This document shows positions 1-8,200 of a stretch of DNA of 15,117 bases, piece after piece. The notes under the pieces are model-generated. The model was not told the origin of the DNA. It worked only from the letters and a program-made list of their open reading frames with translations, and ran no database searches. Source of the stretch: Arenicellales bacterium (lineage in GTDB: Bacteria; Pseudomonadota; Gammaproteobacteria; BMS3Bbin11); contig JARFQC010000124.1 in the NCBI GenBank assembly GCA_029287965.1, forward strand, positions 1 to 15,117, read 5' to 3'. A program made the position numbers and the translations under genes. Position 1 is the stretch's first letter; every line of letters begins with the position of its first letter.

Positions 1-497
1 AGCCGGGCTTCGATGACCGGGCGCTTGTCCCAGGCGTTATGGGTCAGGTTGTCGAGTGCCAGCGATATGCCGTTCATGGTATTGCCCAGCAGCATGCCCA
101 GCAGCGGAATAGCATAACGCGGCTGGTACCAGGGTTGTGGCTCGACAATGATGATCAGCGCCAGTACGGTGACACTGAACGATGAAATAAACATCGATGT
201 CGTGCCTAGCGAATACCCCCAGCCTCCGGAAAAGCGACGTTTTTGCCGTGTCATCACTTCACGCCCGGCCGCCAGCAGCATGACCAGGGCCATCAGGCCG
301 ATCCACAACGGATTGCTTGCCGCGAACAGCACTTTCAGGACCAGCCCGATCAGCAGCAGCTGCAACGTGGTGCGTACCGCGGCCAGCAGCATCACACGGC
401 TGTTGCCGAGCTGCAGGCGCCATGAAATCAGTGCAACAGCGATAACCAGCGACGAAGCGATAGCAAGGTCCAGCGCACTCAGGCTGATCATGTTCAT
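1..497 (-). CDS. fetB: FetB/YbbM-type ABC transporter permease, C-terminal part cut by window edge
   Basis: Membrane half of an ABC transporter of the UPF0014 family; in E. coli the FetAB pair is linked to iron export and peroxide resistance. About 165 residues are visible against about 260 in E. coli, so the 3' end lies beyond the left edge. The visible part begins MNMISLSALDLAIA and has several hydrophobic segments (about residues 10-23, 34-68 and 108-125). A family-like stretch follows, containing PRYAIPLLGMLLGNTMNG, the conserved cytoplasmic region of this family. The ATG at 497-495 overlaps the TGA of the ATPase gene (ATGA), which favours it over the Met codon two codons later and implies translational coupling. 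The family is clear; the transported metal is inferred from homology only. Confidence 0.88.
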   Translation of the reverse strand, partial: MNMISLSALDLAIASSLVIAVALISWRLQLGNSRVMLLAAVRTTLQLLLIGLVLKVLFAASNPLWIGLMALVMLLAAGREVMTRQKRRFSGGWGYSLGTTSMFISSFSVTVLALIIIVEPQPWYQPRYAIPLLGMLLGNTMNGISLALDNLTHNAWDKRPVIEAR

Positions 498-1114
498 GTC
501 AGCTGCCTTATGCCGCCATTGCCGTCCAGCTCCAGTTTTCGCTGTGCGATACGGTCCAGCTGGTCCCGGTCATGGCTGATCCATACCACCGGTGCCGCAT
601 GTGTGGCGGCATAATCGGCCACGAGTTGCTCGACCTGACCCGTACGGGTGGCGTCCAGGCTGGAGGTGGGCTCATCCAGCAGCAGTGCCGCGGGCGACCG
701 GCTTAGCAGGCGCGACAGGGACAGTACCTGCCTTTCACCGCTGGACAGCCTGCTGATGGACCAGTTCATGACATCGTGGTCGAAACCGAACAATTCGAGC
801 CCGTAAGGCGACTGACCTTCGAAATGATCGGCTACACGGTCAGACCACCAGGCGCTGTCGGCACTCAGGTAGCCCACAAGCTGACGCCACTCATGGGCCT
901 TGAACGCATTCCTGTCGCGGCCGTCCAGCAGTACTTCTCCATCTGATGGATCCAGGTCAGCAATGGCCCGCAGCAACAGGCTCTTGCCGCTGCCGGATGG
1001 ACCGGTCAGGCCCAGGCACCCGGGGCCGTCCAGTTGAAAGCTGAGGGTGTAGCGGGTCTGGGCCGACAATCCGGTCGCCATGCTGTGAAGGTCTGTGACA
1101 GTGATTCGGCTCAT
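494..1114 (-). CDS. fetA: FetA/YbbL-type ABC transporter ATP-binding protein
   Basis: Cytoplasmic ATPase partner of the downstream permease; 206 residues, slightly shorter than E. coli FetA (about 225). Seen in the sequence: Walker A GPSGSGKS (38-45), signature LSSGE (123-127), Walker B ALLLDEP (143-149) with catalytic Glu148, D-loop SSLD (151-154) and switch His in WISHD. The Q-loop glutamine is not found: the segment VGYLSADSAWW (80-90) has Ala where canonical ABC ATPases and E. coli FetA have Gln. The gene is divergent from pdxA across 71 bases, with a poor Shine-Dalgarno before the ATG. Function as a metal exporter rests on pairing with a FetB-like permease; the substrate is not readable from sequence. 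Confidence 0.85.
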   Translation of the reverse strand: MSRITVTDLHSMATGLSAQTRYTLSFQLDGPGCLGLTGPSGSGKSLLLRAIADLDPSDGEVLLDGRDRNAFKAHEWRQLVGYLSADSAWWSDRVADHFEGQSPYGLELFGFDHDVMNWSISRLSSGERQVLSLSRLLSRSPAALLLDEPTSSLDATRTGQVEQLVADYAATHAAPVVWISHDRDQLDRIAQRKLELDGNGGIRQLT

Positions 1115-1185
1115 GGGCAGGCAGTATTTATGCTGATTGGATTCGCGATACTATAGCGGCCTGTCCTTAAGATCACCCGGTAAAT
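1115..1185. promoter_or_regulatory. Divergent fetA / pdxA intergenic region, possible back-to-back -10 elements
   Basis: These 71 bases separate the fetA start (minus strand) from the pdxA start (plus strand), so promoters for both should lie here or just inside the genes. A TATAGT hexamer on the minus strand (1155-1150) matches TATAAT at 5 of 6 positions. The overlapping TACTAT on the plus strand (1149-1154) matches at 4 of 6. No convincing -35 hexamer was found at proper spacing for either. The near-shared -10 around the CTATAG palindrome is suggestive only. Confidence 0.3.
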
Positions 1186-2169
1186 ATGCGCGACCCCATC
1201 ATTGCACTGACCCCCGGCGAACCGGCCGGCATCGGGCCCGACCTGGCCGTTCAACTCAGCCGGCAGGCACAGGCTTGCCGGCTGGTCGTCATTGGCGACC
1301 CGGACATGATGCACGAGCGGGCTGCCCAGCTTGGTATATCGCTGGTCATCGACGCATGGCAGGGGCAGTCGCACGAGGCCGGCCACCTGGCTGTGCTGCC
1401 CGTACCGCTGGCCAGGTCTGCCGTGGCGGGACAGCTTGATGCGGCCAATTCGCCTTCTGTCGTGGAGACGATTCGAACAGCGGCGCAGGGCTGCCTGGAC
1501 GGTGATTTCGACGCTGTCGTGACCGGGCCGGTGCAGAAGAGCATCATCAACGATGCCGGCATACCCTTCAGTGGTCATACCGAGCTGCTGGCCGACATCG
1601 CGGGTACCGAACGGGTTGTTATGATGCTGGCCGCAGGTTCACTGCGCGTTGCGTTGGCCACTACGCACCTGCCCCTGCGGGATGTGAGCGATGCCATCAC
1701 CCGGCCTCTGCTGGAAGAGGTGCTGGGTATTTTGCACAATGAGCTGCAATCCCGCTTTGGTATTGCGCAACCGCACATTCTGGTTTGTGGCCTGAACCCG
1801 CACGCCGGCGAGGGTGGTCACCTGGGGACAGAGGAGATCGAGGTAATCGACCCGGTGCTCGAGTCGCTACGTGATCGCGGTATGCACCTGACCGGCGCCC
1901 TGCCGGCCGATACGGCATTCGTACCGCGCTACCTGGATGAAGCAGATGCCGTGCTGGCCATGTACCACGACCAGGGCCTGCCTGTGCTCAAGCACGCCGG
2001 TTTCGGCAGGGCGGTGAATATCACCCTGGGGCTGCCGTTTATCCGCACATCCGTCGATCACGGCACCGCGCTGGCGCTGGCAGGACATGGCCGTGCTGAC
2101 CCCGGCAGTCTTGAAGCCGCCATGGATGCCGCAATAGCGATGGCCATTGCGACCGGCATGCCGGCGTGA
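1186..2169 (+). CDS. pdxA: 4-hydroxythreonine-4-phosphate dehydrogenase (pyridoxal phosphate synthesis)
   Basis: NAD-dependent oxidation of 4-hydroxy-L-threonine phosphate to the aminoacetone-phosphate precursor used by PdxJ in the DXP-dependent pyridoxal phosphate pathway; cytoplasmic dimer. 327 residues, normal length. The N-terminus carries the family [12 protein letters not shown] motif (9-20). The three metal-binding histidines expected from E. coli PdxA appear at His161 (TTHLPL), His206 (LNPHAGEGG) and His261 (MYHDQG). The C-terminal [15 protein letters not shown] block is intact. The ATG at 1186 puts the start motif at the right distance. Its TGA overlaps the GTG of rsmA (GTGA), the usual gammaproteobacterial pdxA-rsmA arrangement. 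The usual upstream surA and lptD are absent: fetA lies there, divergent. Confidence 0.97.
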   Translation: MRDPIIALTPGEPAGIGPDLAVQLSRQAQACRLVVIGDPDMMHERAAQLGISLVIDAWQGQSHEAGHLAVLPVPLARSAVAGQLDAANSPSVVETIRTAAQGCLDGDFDAVVTGPVQKSIINDAGIPFSGHTELLADIAGTERVVMMLAAGSLRVALATTHLPLRDVSDAITRPLLEEVLGILHNELQSRFGIAQPHILVCGLNPHAGEGGHLGTEEIEVIDPVLESLRDRGMHLTGALPADTAFVPRYLDEADAVLAMYHDQGLPVLKHAGFGRAVNITLGLPFIRTSVDHGTALALAGHGRADPGSLEAAMDAAIAMAIATGMPA

Positions 2170-2960
2170 ACGGGCACCGCGCGCGCAAGCGCTTCGGCCA
2201 GAATTTTCTCCACGACCGGCGGGTGATCGAAAACATCATCCGCCAGTTCAATCCCCAGCCTGCGCAGACGGTGGTCGAAATTGGTCCCGGACTGGGCGCA
2301 CTGACCGGACCGCTGCTCGAGCGTCTCGATCACCTGCACGTCGTCGAACTGGACCGCGACCTCGTCGAACGGCTGGACCAGCAATATCACCGGCGTCTTA
2401 CCATACATGCGCAAGATGCGCTCAAGTTCGACTTCAGAGAACTGGTTGATAACGGCGCCAGGCTGCGTGTTATAGGCAACTTGCCTTACAACATCTCTAC
2501 ACCACTGCTGTTCCATTTGCTTGACCAGGCCGACGTGGTCAGCGACATGATGTTCATGCTGCAGAAGGAGGTCGTGCAACGCATGCTTGCCGGCCCCGGC
2601 AGCAAGGTCTATGGCCGTTTGTCGGTGATGCTGCAGTCGCGCTGTGAGATCAGCAAGGTCCTTGATGTCGGCCCGGGTGCGTTCACGCCTGCTCCGAAAG
2701 TCGAATCGGCAGTCGTGGCATTGACGCCCAGGGACAAGGCGCTCGATCCGGTTTGTGAAGCGCCCTGCTTTGCCAGGCTGGTCAAGGCAAGCTTCGCACA
2801 GCGACGAAAAACACTGCGAAATAATCTGAAGTCATGCCTGGACAGCGAGCAGATAAGCACGGCAGGAATAGACCCGTCCTGCCGCGCGGAGACGCTATCA
2901 CTGGAAGATTTTATTGGCCTGGCGCAGGTGTTCTGCGAGACTGAATCAGCGACTGAGTGA
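2166..2960 (+). CDS. rsmA: 16S rRNA (adenine1518-N6/adenine1519-N6) dimethyltransferase
   Basis: RsmA (KsgA) dimethylates two adjacent adenines in the 3'-terminal hairpin of 16S rRNA late in 30S assembly, using S-adenosylmethionine. 264 residues, family-typical. Visible motifs are [10 protein letters not shown] (8-17), SAM-binding motif [12 protein letters not shown] (37-47), acidic ELD of motif II (61-63) and the catalytic motif NLPYNI (105-110). The C-terminal [16 protein letters not shown] block is also present. The start is GTG, chosen because it sits in the GTGA overlap with pdxA and gives the family N-terminus. The 3' end overlaps the convergent shikimate-kinase-like gene by 15 bases. 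apaG and apaH, often downstream, are absent. Confidence 0.97.
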   Translation: MNGHRARKRFGQNFLHDRRVIENIIRQFNPQPAQTVVEIGPGLGALTGPLLERLDHLHVVELDRDLVERLDQQYHRRLTIHAQDALKFDFRELVDNGARLRVIGNLPYNISTPLLFHLLDQADVVSDMMFMLQKEVVQRMLAGPGSKVYGRLSVMLQSRCEISKVLDVGPGAFTPAPKVESAVVALTPRDKALDPVCEAPCFARLVKASFAQRRKTLRNNLKSCLDSEQISTAGIDPSCRAETLSLEDFIGLAQVFCETESATE

Positions 2961-3464
2961 GTCGATTATGCGCTCGGTTACCGTGGCGGGGTCGTCGTTG
3001 GCGTCGACATGAATGCGGGCATGCTTTGCGTACAGCGGTGCCCGTTCGTCATACAGGTTGGCAAGGCTCTGGTCTGCCCGCCTGGCCAGGCCGCGTTTAT
3101 CCAGGTCGTGGATGCGCTGTTCAATGACTTCGTAGGGGACGACCAGGTAGACAATGGTCGCCAGGCTAGCCAGATGCGACATGGCGGCATCCGAGTAGAC
3201 CGCGCTGCCGCCGGTAGCAATGACCTGGTTGCTTGCCTGCAGACCGGTAATGACATCCTGTTCGATTTTTCTCAGTGCCTGGTAGCCATCGTTGTCGACG
3301 ATGTACTGCAGGCTGCAGCCGGTGGTGGTGCGGATCAGGTCGTCGGTGTCGACGAATGCCTTGCCCATGCGCTTGGCCAGCATTGCGCCAACAGTCGATT
3401 TGCCGGCCCCGGGCATGCCGATCAGGCATAGGTTACCGGATGGTGCGTCATTACTTGCGGTCAT
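2946..3464 (-). CDS. Shikimate kinase-like P-loop kinase (AroK family, divergent)
   Basis: 172-residue small kinase of the shikimate kinase fold, which would phosphorylate shikimate at the 3-hydroxyl in chorismate synthesis. Seen: Walker A GMPGAGKST (16-24), substrate-side DTD (39-41), Arg65 in QALRKIEQ, ATGGS (83-87), lid-like RGLARRAD (124-131) and ERAPLYAKHA (140-149). Standard AroK has a GGG triplet after ATG-like residues; here the third glycine is Ser. The lid region also differs from the usual RPLL type. Start ATG at 3464 is supported by AGGGGA (3476-3471), 6 bases upstream. It is the last gene of the glyQ-led cluster, 19 bases after plsC. No aroB is adjacent, whereas gammaproteobacterial aroK normally sits in pilQ-aroK-aroB, so this may be a paralogue with another substrate. 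The fold is secure; the substrate is moderately likely. Confidence 0.75.
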   Translation of the reverse strand: MTASNDAPSGNLCLIGMPGAGKSTVGAMLAKRMGKAFVDTDDLIRTTTGCSLQYIVDNDGYQALRKIEQDVITGLQASNQVIATGGSAVYSDAAMSHLASLATIVYLVVPYEVIEQRIHDLDKRGLARRADQSLANLYDERAPLYAKHARIHVDANDDPATVTERIIDSLSR

Positions 3465-3483
3465 GTCCTGTCCCCTGGCCTGG

Positions 3484-4224
3484 TCACTGTTCGGGCAACT
3501 CGTCCATTGTGGATTCGATCCAGTCTTCTACTGCCCGGGTCAGTTCACGCGCGGTCTTGCCTTCTGATTCTATGACCGGCCCTATCACGACCTCGATCTG
3601 GCCCGGGAATTTAACGAAACTGCTGCGCGGCCAGAACAGGCCGGCATTGTGGGCAACCGGCAGTACCGGAACACCGGCCTTGACGGCCAGCAGGCTGCCG
3701 CCCGGCATATATTTACCGCGCTTGCCCGGTGCTACACGTGTGCCTTCGGGGTAGATGACGATGGTGCGCCCATCGGCAAGCAGGTCCTTACCCTGCCTGA
3801 TGACCTGGTCGAGGGCCTGCTTGGGGCTGGAGCGGTCGACGGCGATAGGGCGCGTCAGGGCGAGGCCCCAACCCAGCAGCGGCAGCCACAACAGCTGGCG
3901 CTTGAATACCCAGGCCGCATTGCGGAACAGCAGGTGCGATACGAGGGTTTCCCACGCGGACTGGTGTTTGACCATGGCCACGTAGGGACGGTCAGGGGTG
4001 TGCTCTGCGCCGCGTACCCGGTAGCGGAGACCGCAGATCACTTTGAGGCACCACATCTGAAACCTGGCCCATACCCTGCCGAGGGCAGCGCGCCAGCGGT
4101 AATCGAAGGGCGAGGCGATGATCATGGCGATAAACAGCACCATCAGACTGAGCACCATGAGCAAGTAGTAGATCGCCGAGCGCAGATACAGCAATGGACC
4201 GGCCTTGCGGGCGGGTTTGTTCAT
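3484..4224 (-). CDS. plsC: 1-acyl-sn-glycerol-3-phosphate acyltransferase family protein
   Basis: Membrane-bound acyltransferase expected to convert lysophosphatidic acid to phosphatidic acid in phospholipid synthesis. 246 residues. A hydrophobic segment at about 11-38 is the likely membrane anchor. The acyltransferase motif I is KHQSAWE, with His87 and Glu92, i.e. HX4E rather than the classic HX4D; this is a known variant among gammaproteobacterial PlsC-like proteins. Motif III is YPEGTR (158-163); the PVLPVAHNAG segment follows. The start used is the ATG at 4224, which overlaps the gmhB stop (ATGA). The longer open frame upstream would run inside gmhB and lacks family sequence there. Acyl donor and acceptor preference cannot be read; a lyso-ornithine-lipid or other lysolipid acceptor is possible. 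Confidence 0.9.
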   Translation of the reverse strand: MNKPARKAGPLLYLRSAIYYLLMVLSLMVLFIAMIIASPFDYRWRAALGRVWARFQMWCLKVICGLRYRVRGAEHTPDRPYVAMVKHQSAWETLVSHLLFRNAAWVFKRQLLWLPLLGWGLALTRPIAVDRSSPKQALDQVIRQGKDLLADGRTIVIYPEGTRVAPGKRGKYMPGGSLLAVKAGVPVLPVAHNAGLFWPRSSFVKFPGQIEVVIGPVIESEGKTARELTRAVEDWIESTMDELPEQ

Positions 4225-4811
4225 GCGTCGAGGCGCTCCTGCAGGATGGTGTCCATTTCGCCGGCAAGCAATGCCTCGGCGAACGACTCGAGGTTGGCAA
4301 ACTGCTTGACGGCGGATTCCGGCACCGGGCTGTCTTTTTTCTTCAGGTCGCGCGCTGTTTTCCTGCCTTTGCCGGTCTTGACCAGGATGGGAATGGCGCC
4401 GCTGTCCCAGGCTGCCTGCAGGTCGCGCATGGAGTCGCCGACTACCGGCACTCCGCTGGTTTCGATTTTCATGCGCTTGGCGATGTCCTTGAACATGCCG
4501 GTGCGCGGCTTGCGGCACTGGCAATCGTCATCCGGACCGTGCGGGCAGAAAAATACCGCTTCGATCATGCCGCCCTTGTTGCGAACCTGTTTCAGCATGT
4601 GCCGGTGGATCGCATTGAGCGTGTCGATGCTCAACAGGCCGCGGGCGACGCCGGACTGATTGGTCGCGACGACGATGCGATAGTCATTGCGGCACAGGCG
4701 TGCGATGGCCTCGAGGGAGCCGCTTATAGGCCGCCATTCCTCGACGGATTTGATGAATTCGTCAGAGTCTTCGTTGATGACGCCGTCGCGGTCGAGAATG
4801 ATGGTTTTCAT
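4221..4811 (-). CDS. gmhB: D-glycero-D-manno-heptose-1,7-bisphosphate 7-phosphatase
   Basis: HAD-superfamily phosphatase removing the 7-phosphate from heptose bisphosphate on the route to ADP-heptose, the inner-core LPS sugar; cytoplasmic. 196 residues, family-typical. Seen: DRDGVIN (7-13) with nucleophile Asp7 and acid/base Asp9, ATNQSG (49-54), a zinc site formed by Cys89, His91, Cys97 and Cys99 followed by RKP (100-102), and GDSMRD (125-130) with the metal aspartate. The zinc loop is short (C-P-H-G-P-D4-region-C-Q-C). It overlaps plsC by 4 bases and starts 21 bases after the MazG-like gene. The gmhB-plsC pair downstream of glyS recurs in gammaproteobacteria. Anomer preference is not readable. 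Confidence 0.93.
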   Translation of the reverse strand: MKTIILDRDGVINEDSDEFIKSVEEWRPISGSLEAIARLCRNDYRIVVATNQSGVARGLLSIDTLNAIHRHMLKQVRNKGGMIEAVFFCPHGPDDDCQCRKPRTGMFKDIAKRMKIETSGVPVVGDSMRDLQAAWDSGAIPILVKTGKGRKTARDLKKKDSPVPESAVKQFANLESFAEALLAGEMDTILQERLDA

Positions 4812-4832
4812 GCTTGTCGGACTTGCAGGGTG

Positions 4833-5177
4833 TCAGTCCTGGCCGCGGAATTCAGACACGCGAATCTTGCCGTTGATCATGCGGCTCTGGCGCTGCATAA
4901 GCTTGTCCATTTTTGTCCAGAATGCCTCGTGCAGGTCGAAGTTGCCGGCAATCGCCGTGCCCATCACGAGGATCAGCAGGTCGGCCGTTTCCTCTGCCAT
5001 CTCGGTCATGGGTTTGCCCTTGGTCACGCAGGCAGACATCTCGCCGAGTTCTTCGGCCATCAATGCAATCCGGTAGGTCATGTCTTCACCGCCGGTGCCG
5101 CTAAAGTCGTGCTTGTCGTGAAACGCCTGCACGGCGGCGAGCATTTCCGGGTAGCTTGTCGAGTGCTTGTTCTGCAT
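4833..5177 (-). CDS. MazG-like nucleotide pyrophosphohydrolase (all-alpha NTP-PPase)
   Basis: 114-residue all-alpha nucleotide pyrophosphohydrolase-like protein; such enzymes split (d)NTPs to monophosphate and pyrophosphate, often to clear non-canonical nucleotides. The diagnostic metal-binding pattern is present: EELGE (42-46; Glu42, Glu43, Glu46) then EETAD (62-66; Glu63 and Asp66), matching EExxE-n-ExxD of the MazG/dUTPase superfamily. It has only one such domain, like small house-cleaning MazG proteins and unlike two-domain E. coli MazG. The ATG at 5177 is chosen because AGGAAA (5189-5184) lies 6 bases upstream and translation follows the glyS stop by 13 bases. An in-frame start at 5219 would overlap glyS and adds residues unlike the family. 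Preferred nucleotide unknown. Confidence 0.82.
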   Translation of the reverse strand: MQNKHSTSYPEMLAAVQAFHDKHDFSGTGGEDMTYRIALMAEELGEMSACVTKGKPMTEMAEETADLLILVMGTAIAGNFDLHEAFWTKMDKLMQRQSRMINGKIRVSEFRGQD

Positions 5178-5183
5178 CGTGTA

Positions 5184-5189
5184 TTTCCT
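5184..5189 (-). promoter_or_regulatory. Shine-Dalgarno that fixes the MazG-like gene start
   Basis: On the minus strand AGGAAA lies 6 bases before the ATG at 5177, between the glyS stop and that ATG. It argues for 5177 over the longer in-frame start at 5219, which would sit inside glyS. Confidence 0.6.
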
Positions 5190-5190
5190 G

Positions 5191-7272
5191 CTATTGCAGC
5201 TGTGAGAGGTCGGCCGCACGCAGAAACAGCGTGGACAGACGATCGAGCAGTGCCAGGCGGTTGTTGCGCAGCCGGATATCTTCGTCCATCACCATAACGT
5301 CATCGAAGAACCTGTCAACTTCCGGGCGCAGCGCGGCGAGACGCGTCAATGCATTCGTATAATCGCCACGCAGGAACATGGGCTCGACTTCGGCACTCAG
5401 CGATTCGATGCGCGCATGCAGGGCCTGCTCGGCATCAAGCGTCAACAGCCCGGTATCGACGGGGGCGCTGACCGCTTCGCCGGATTTTCGCAGGATGTTG
5501 CTGATGCGCTTGTTGGCGGCTGCCAGTGCCTCGGCCTCCGGCAGTTCGGCGAATGCGGCCACCGCAGCAAGGCGTGCATCGAAGTCCACCGGGCGCGTCG
5601 GTTTGCGTTGCAGCACGCTGTTGAACTGTTGGCTGCTGTAACCGCGTTCCGCGTAGTAGGCGTTGAGGCGATCGAGCATGTAGTCAAAAACCTGCCGGGC
5701 AATTTCATCGCTGCGGTCTTCGTCGAGGTCATACAGGCTGGTTGCCTGACCCAGCAGCTTGCGCAGATCCAGGTCGACGAAGTCCTCGATCATGATACGC
5801 AGCACACCCAGTGATGCCCGGCGCAGGGCAAACGGGTCCTTGTCGCCGGTCGGGATTTCACCGATGCTGAAGATGCCGACCAATGTATCGATCTTGTCGG
5901 CGATAGACAGCGCCTGGCCTATTTTGGTGGCCGGCAGGGCATCGCCGGCATGGCGCGGCAGGTACTGTTCGCGTATGGCCTCGGCGACATCCGGTTCCTC
6001 GTTCTGGTGCAGTGCATAGTAGCGTCCCATGATGCCCTGCAGGTCGGGGAATTCGTAAACCATGCCTGTCAGCAGGTCCGCCTTGGCCAGGCTGGCGGCG
6101 CGCTCCGCCATGGTCGTGTCCGCCCCGGTGTGTTTGGCAATGTATAGGCACAGGGCGCGTACACGCTGCATGCGTTCATACACGCTGCCCAGCTTGTTAT
6201 GGAAGACGACGGTCTTCAGTTGTTCGATATGCTGGTCCAGCGGAGTCTTGCGATCACTGTCCCAGTAGAAGCGTGCGTCCGAGAACCGGGCATTGAGTAC
6301 GCGCTCGTTGCCGCTGATCACGTTGTCGGGATTGCTGCTCTCGATGTTGGAGACGAAGATGAAGCGCGGCAGCATGCTGCCACCGTTGTCGACCACCGGG
6401 AAATACTTCTGATGCCCCTGCATGGCACTGATCAGGGCCTCGGGAGGGACTTCCAGGTAGTCCGGGTCAAACCTGCCCTGCAGGGCAACGGGCCATTCGA
6501 CCAGTGCCGTGACTTCGTTCAACAGATCATTGTCGATCACCGCCTTGCCGCCCTGCTCGGCACCGAGTGCAGTGACCTGTTCCCAGACGCGTTCCCGGCG
6601 CAGTTCGTAGTCCGCGATCACATGGCCGGCATGCTCCAGGGTAAAGACATAATCTGCCGGCTTGTCGATCTGCAAGCTGCCAGGGTGGTGGAAACGATGA
6701 CCGTGTGTCGTGTTTGAGGCATCGACACTGAGCAGCCGGGACGGAATCACTTCATTGCCGTGCAGGATGATAAGCCAGTGCACCGGCCTGACGAATTCCG
6801 CGTCGAGATCCGCCCAGCGCATACGCTTGGGGATGGGCAGTTTGCGCAGGGCGTCACTGACGATAGCGGGGATCAGCTCTGCGGCCGGCTGTCCTTTCTG
6901 TTCGCTGCGGAAAGCCAGCCATTCGCCCTTGTCGGTCGAGATGCGTTCCAGCGCCTCGACGTCTACCTTGTTGGAGCGTGCAAAACCCAGTGCGGCCTGT
7001 GTGGCATTGCCGTCCGCATCGAATGCTGCCGCCACGGCCGGGCCGCGGCGTTCGACGATACGGTCGGCCTGGCTGACCGCCACGTCAGGCACCAGGACGG
7101 CCAGGCGCCGGGGTGTGGCATAGAGTTGCGGAACGCAGTCTTTACTGGACAGGCCTGCTTCACTGAGACCCTTGACCAGGTGCGTACCCAGTGCTTCGCT
7201 TAAGGCATGCAGTGACTTGGGCGGCAGTTCCTCGGTGCCTAATTCCAGCAGCAGCGGCTGATAGTCTGTCAT
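5191..7272 (-). CDS. glyS: Glycyl-tRNA synthetase beta subunit
   Basis: Beta subunit of the bacterial alpha2-beta2 glycyl-tRNA synthetase; it contributes tRNA recognition and editing/HD-like and anticodon-binding domains, while the alpha subunit activates glycine. 693 residues, close to the 689 of E. coli. The N-terminus [15 protein letters not shown] is the family hallmark. Further matches are the RRGPAV segment, the [13 protein letters not shown] block (about residue 280) and [19 protein letters not shown] with [14 protein letters not shown] (about 445-485). The C-terminus is a DALR-like helical region. Start ATG overlaps the glyQ stop (ATGA), so the two subunits should be made in coupled fashion. 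No truncation or frameshift seen. Confidence 0.97.
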   Translation of the reverse strand: MTDYQPLLLELGTEELPPKSLHALSEALGTHLVKGLSEAGLSSKDCVPQLYATPRRLAVLVPDVAVSQADRIVERRGPAVAAAFDADGNATQAALGFARSNKVDVEALERISTDKGEWLAFRSEQKGQPAAELIPAIVSDALRKLPIPKRMRWADLDAEFVRPVHWLIILHGNEVIPSRLLSVDASNTTHGHRFHHPGSLQIDKPADYVFTLEHAGHVIADYELRRERVWEQVTALGAEQGGKAVIDNDLLNEVTALVEWPVALQGRFDPDYLEVPPEALISAMQGHQKYFPVVDNGGSMLPRFIFVSNIESSNPDNVISGNERVLNARFSDARFYWDSDRKTPLDQHIEQLKTVVFHNKLGSVYERMQRVRALCLYIAKHTGADTTMAERAASLAKADLLTGMVYEFPDLQGIMGRYYALHQNEEPDVAEAIREQYLPRHAGDALPATKIGQALSIADKIDTLVGIFSIGEIPTGDKDPFALRRASLGVLRIMIEDFVDLDLRKLLGQATSLYDLDEDRSDEIARQVFDYMLDRLNAYYAERGYSSQQFNSVLQRKPTRPVDFDARLAAVAAFAELPEAEALAAANKRISNILRKSGEAVSAPVDTGLLTLDAEQALHARIESLSAEVEPMFLRGDYTNALTRLAALRPEVDRFFDDVMVMDEDIRLRNNRLALLDRLSTLFLRAADLSQLQ

Positions 7273-8159
7273 GACGAGGCCTCCCCTTCATTGTGCTGCT
7301 GGCGAGGAAAGCCGAGTGCTTCGCGTGAATCGTAGTAGGCCTGCGCGACTTCACGTGCGAGGTTGCGGATGCGGCCGATAAAGCGTGCCCGTTCCGTCAC
7401 GCTGATGGCGTTCCTGGCGTCGAGCAGGTTGAAGGTGTGCGAGGCCTTCAGCACGTAGTCGTAGGCCGGCAGCGGTAATCGTGCCGCCATCAGGGCCTGG
7501 CTTTGTTTTTCGTAGTCGTCGAAGTGTTTGAACAGCATGGCGGTATCGGCATGTTCGAAGTTGAAGCCGGAGAATTCGACCTCGTTTTCATGGTAGATGT
7601 CCCCGTAGCTGACGCCCTCAGTCCACACCAGGTCATAGATATTGTCGACGCCCTGCAGGTACATCGCTATGCGTTCCAGGCCGTAGGTGATTTCGCCGGT
7701 AACAGGTCGGCAGTCGAGCCCGCCGACCTGCTGGAAGTAGGTGAACTGGGTGACTTCCATGCCATTCAGCCAGACTTCCCAGCCCAGGCCCCAGGCGCCC
7801 AGTGTCGGGGATTCCCAGTTGTCTTCGACAAAGCGGATATCGTGTTCCAGCGGATCGATGCCCAGCTCGCGCATGGATGCCAGGTACAGGTCCTGTATGT
7901 CTACTGGAGAGGGCTTCAATACGACCTGGAACTGGTAATAGTGCTGCAGCCGGTTAGGGTTCTCACCGTAACGTCCGTCAGTCGGACGACGTGACGGCTG
8001 GACATAGGCAGCCCGGTTAGGCTCGGGGCCGATAGCGCCGAGGAAGGTCGCGGGATGGAAGGTGCCTGCTCCGACCTCCATATCGTAAGGCTGCATCAGG
8101 GCGCAGCCCTGCTTCGCCCAGTAGTGTTGCAGGGTTAATATAAGGTCCTGAAATGTCAC
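7269..8159 (-). CDS. glyQ: Glycyl-tRNA synthetase alpha subunit
   Basis: Catalytic alpha subunit (class II aminoacyl-tRNA synthetase core) that forms glycyl-adenylate. 296 residues against 303 in E. coli. Nearly unbroken family sequence is visible: [10 protein letters not shown] near the start, [63 protein letters not shown], and ISVTERARF near the end. The start codon is GTG (8159-8157); an in-frame stop lies 8 codons upstream with no ATG between, so GTG is well supported, though the Shine-Dalgarno (AGG about 10 bases away) is weak. It leads the six-gene minus-strand run and has a perfect TATAAT box 31 to 36 bases upstream of the start. Confidence 0.97.
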   Translation of the reverse strand: MTFQDLILTLQHYWAKQGCALMQPYDMEVGAGTFHPATFLGAIGPEPNRAAYVQPSRRPTDGRYGENPNRLQHYYQFQVVLKPSPVDIQDLYLASMRELGIDPLEHDIRFVEDNWESPTLGAWGLGWEVWLNGMEVTQFTYFQQVGGLDCRPVTGEITYGLERIAMYLQGVDNIYDLVWTEGVSYGDIYHENEVEFSGFNFEHADTAMLFKHFDDYEKQSQALMAARLPLPAYDYVLKASHTFNLLDARNAISVTERARFIGRIRNLAREVAQAYYDSREALGFPRQQHNEGEASS

Positions 8160-8189
8160 GAAAGAATGCCTGCCAGATCAAAAGCGGCG

Positions 8190-8195
8190 ATTATA
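8190..8195 (-). promoter_or_regulatory. Likely -10 box of the glyQ operon promoter (TATAAT)
   Basis: On the minus strand a perfect TATAAT lies 31 to 36 bases before the glyQ GTG, within GGGGTATAATCGCC. Transcription would start near 8183, giving a leader of roughly 25 bases. With spacers of 16 to 18 bases the -35 position falls in the inverted repeat and shows no match better than one or two bases to TTGACA. There is no clear TGn extension. This suggests either an activator-dependent promoter or a spurious box; its placement in the only sizeable gap before glyQ favours it being real. Confidence 0.6.
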
Positions 8196-8200
8196 CCCCG

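Noticed and set aside
4225..4524. Upstream extension of plsC by 100 codons
   Set aside because: This part lies wholly within gmhB in another frame, is low-complexity basic sequence, and the ATG at 4224 gives the expected N-terminus and a coupled overlap.
4194..5297. A 367-codon plus-strand open frame, and a 336-codon one at 3649-4659
   Set aside because: Both lie antisense across clearly recognisable genes (plsC, gmhB, MazG-like, glyS end). Their translations show no domain I recognise; long antisense frames are common in GC-rich DNA.
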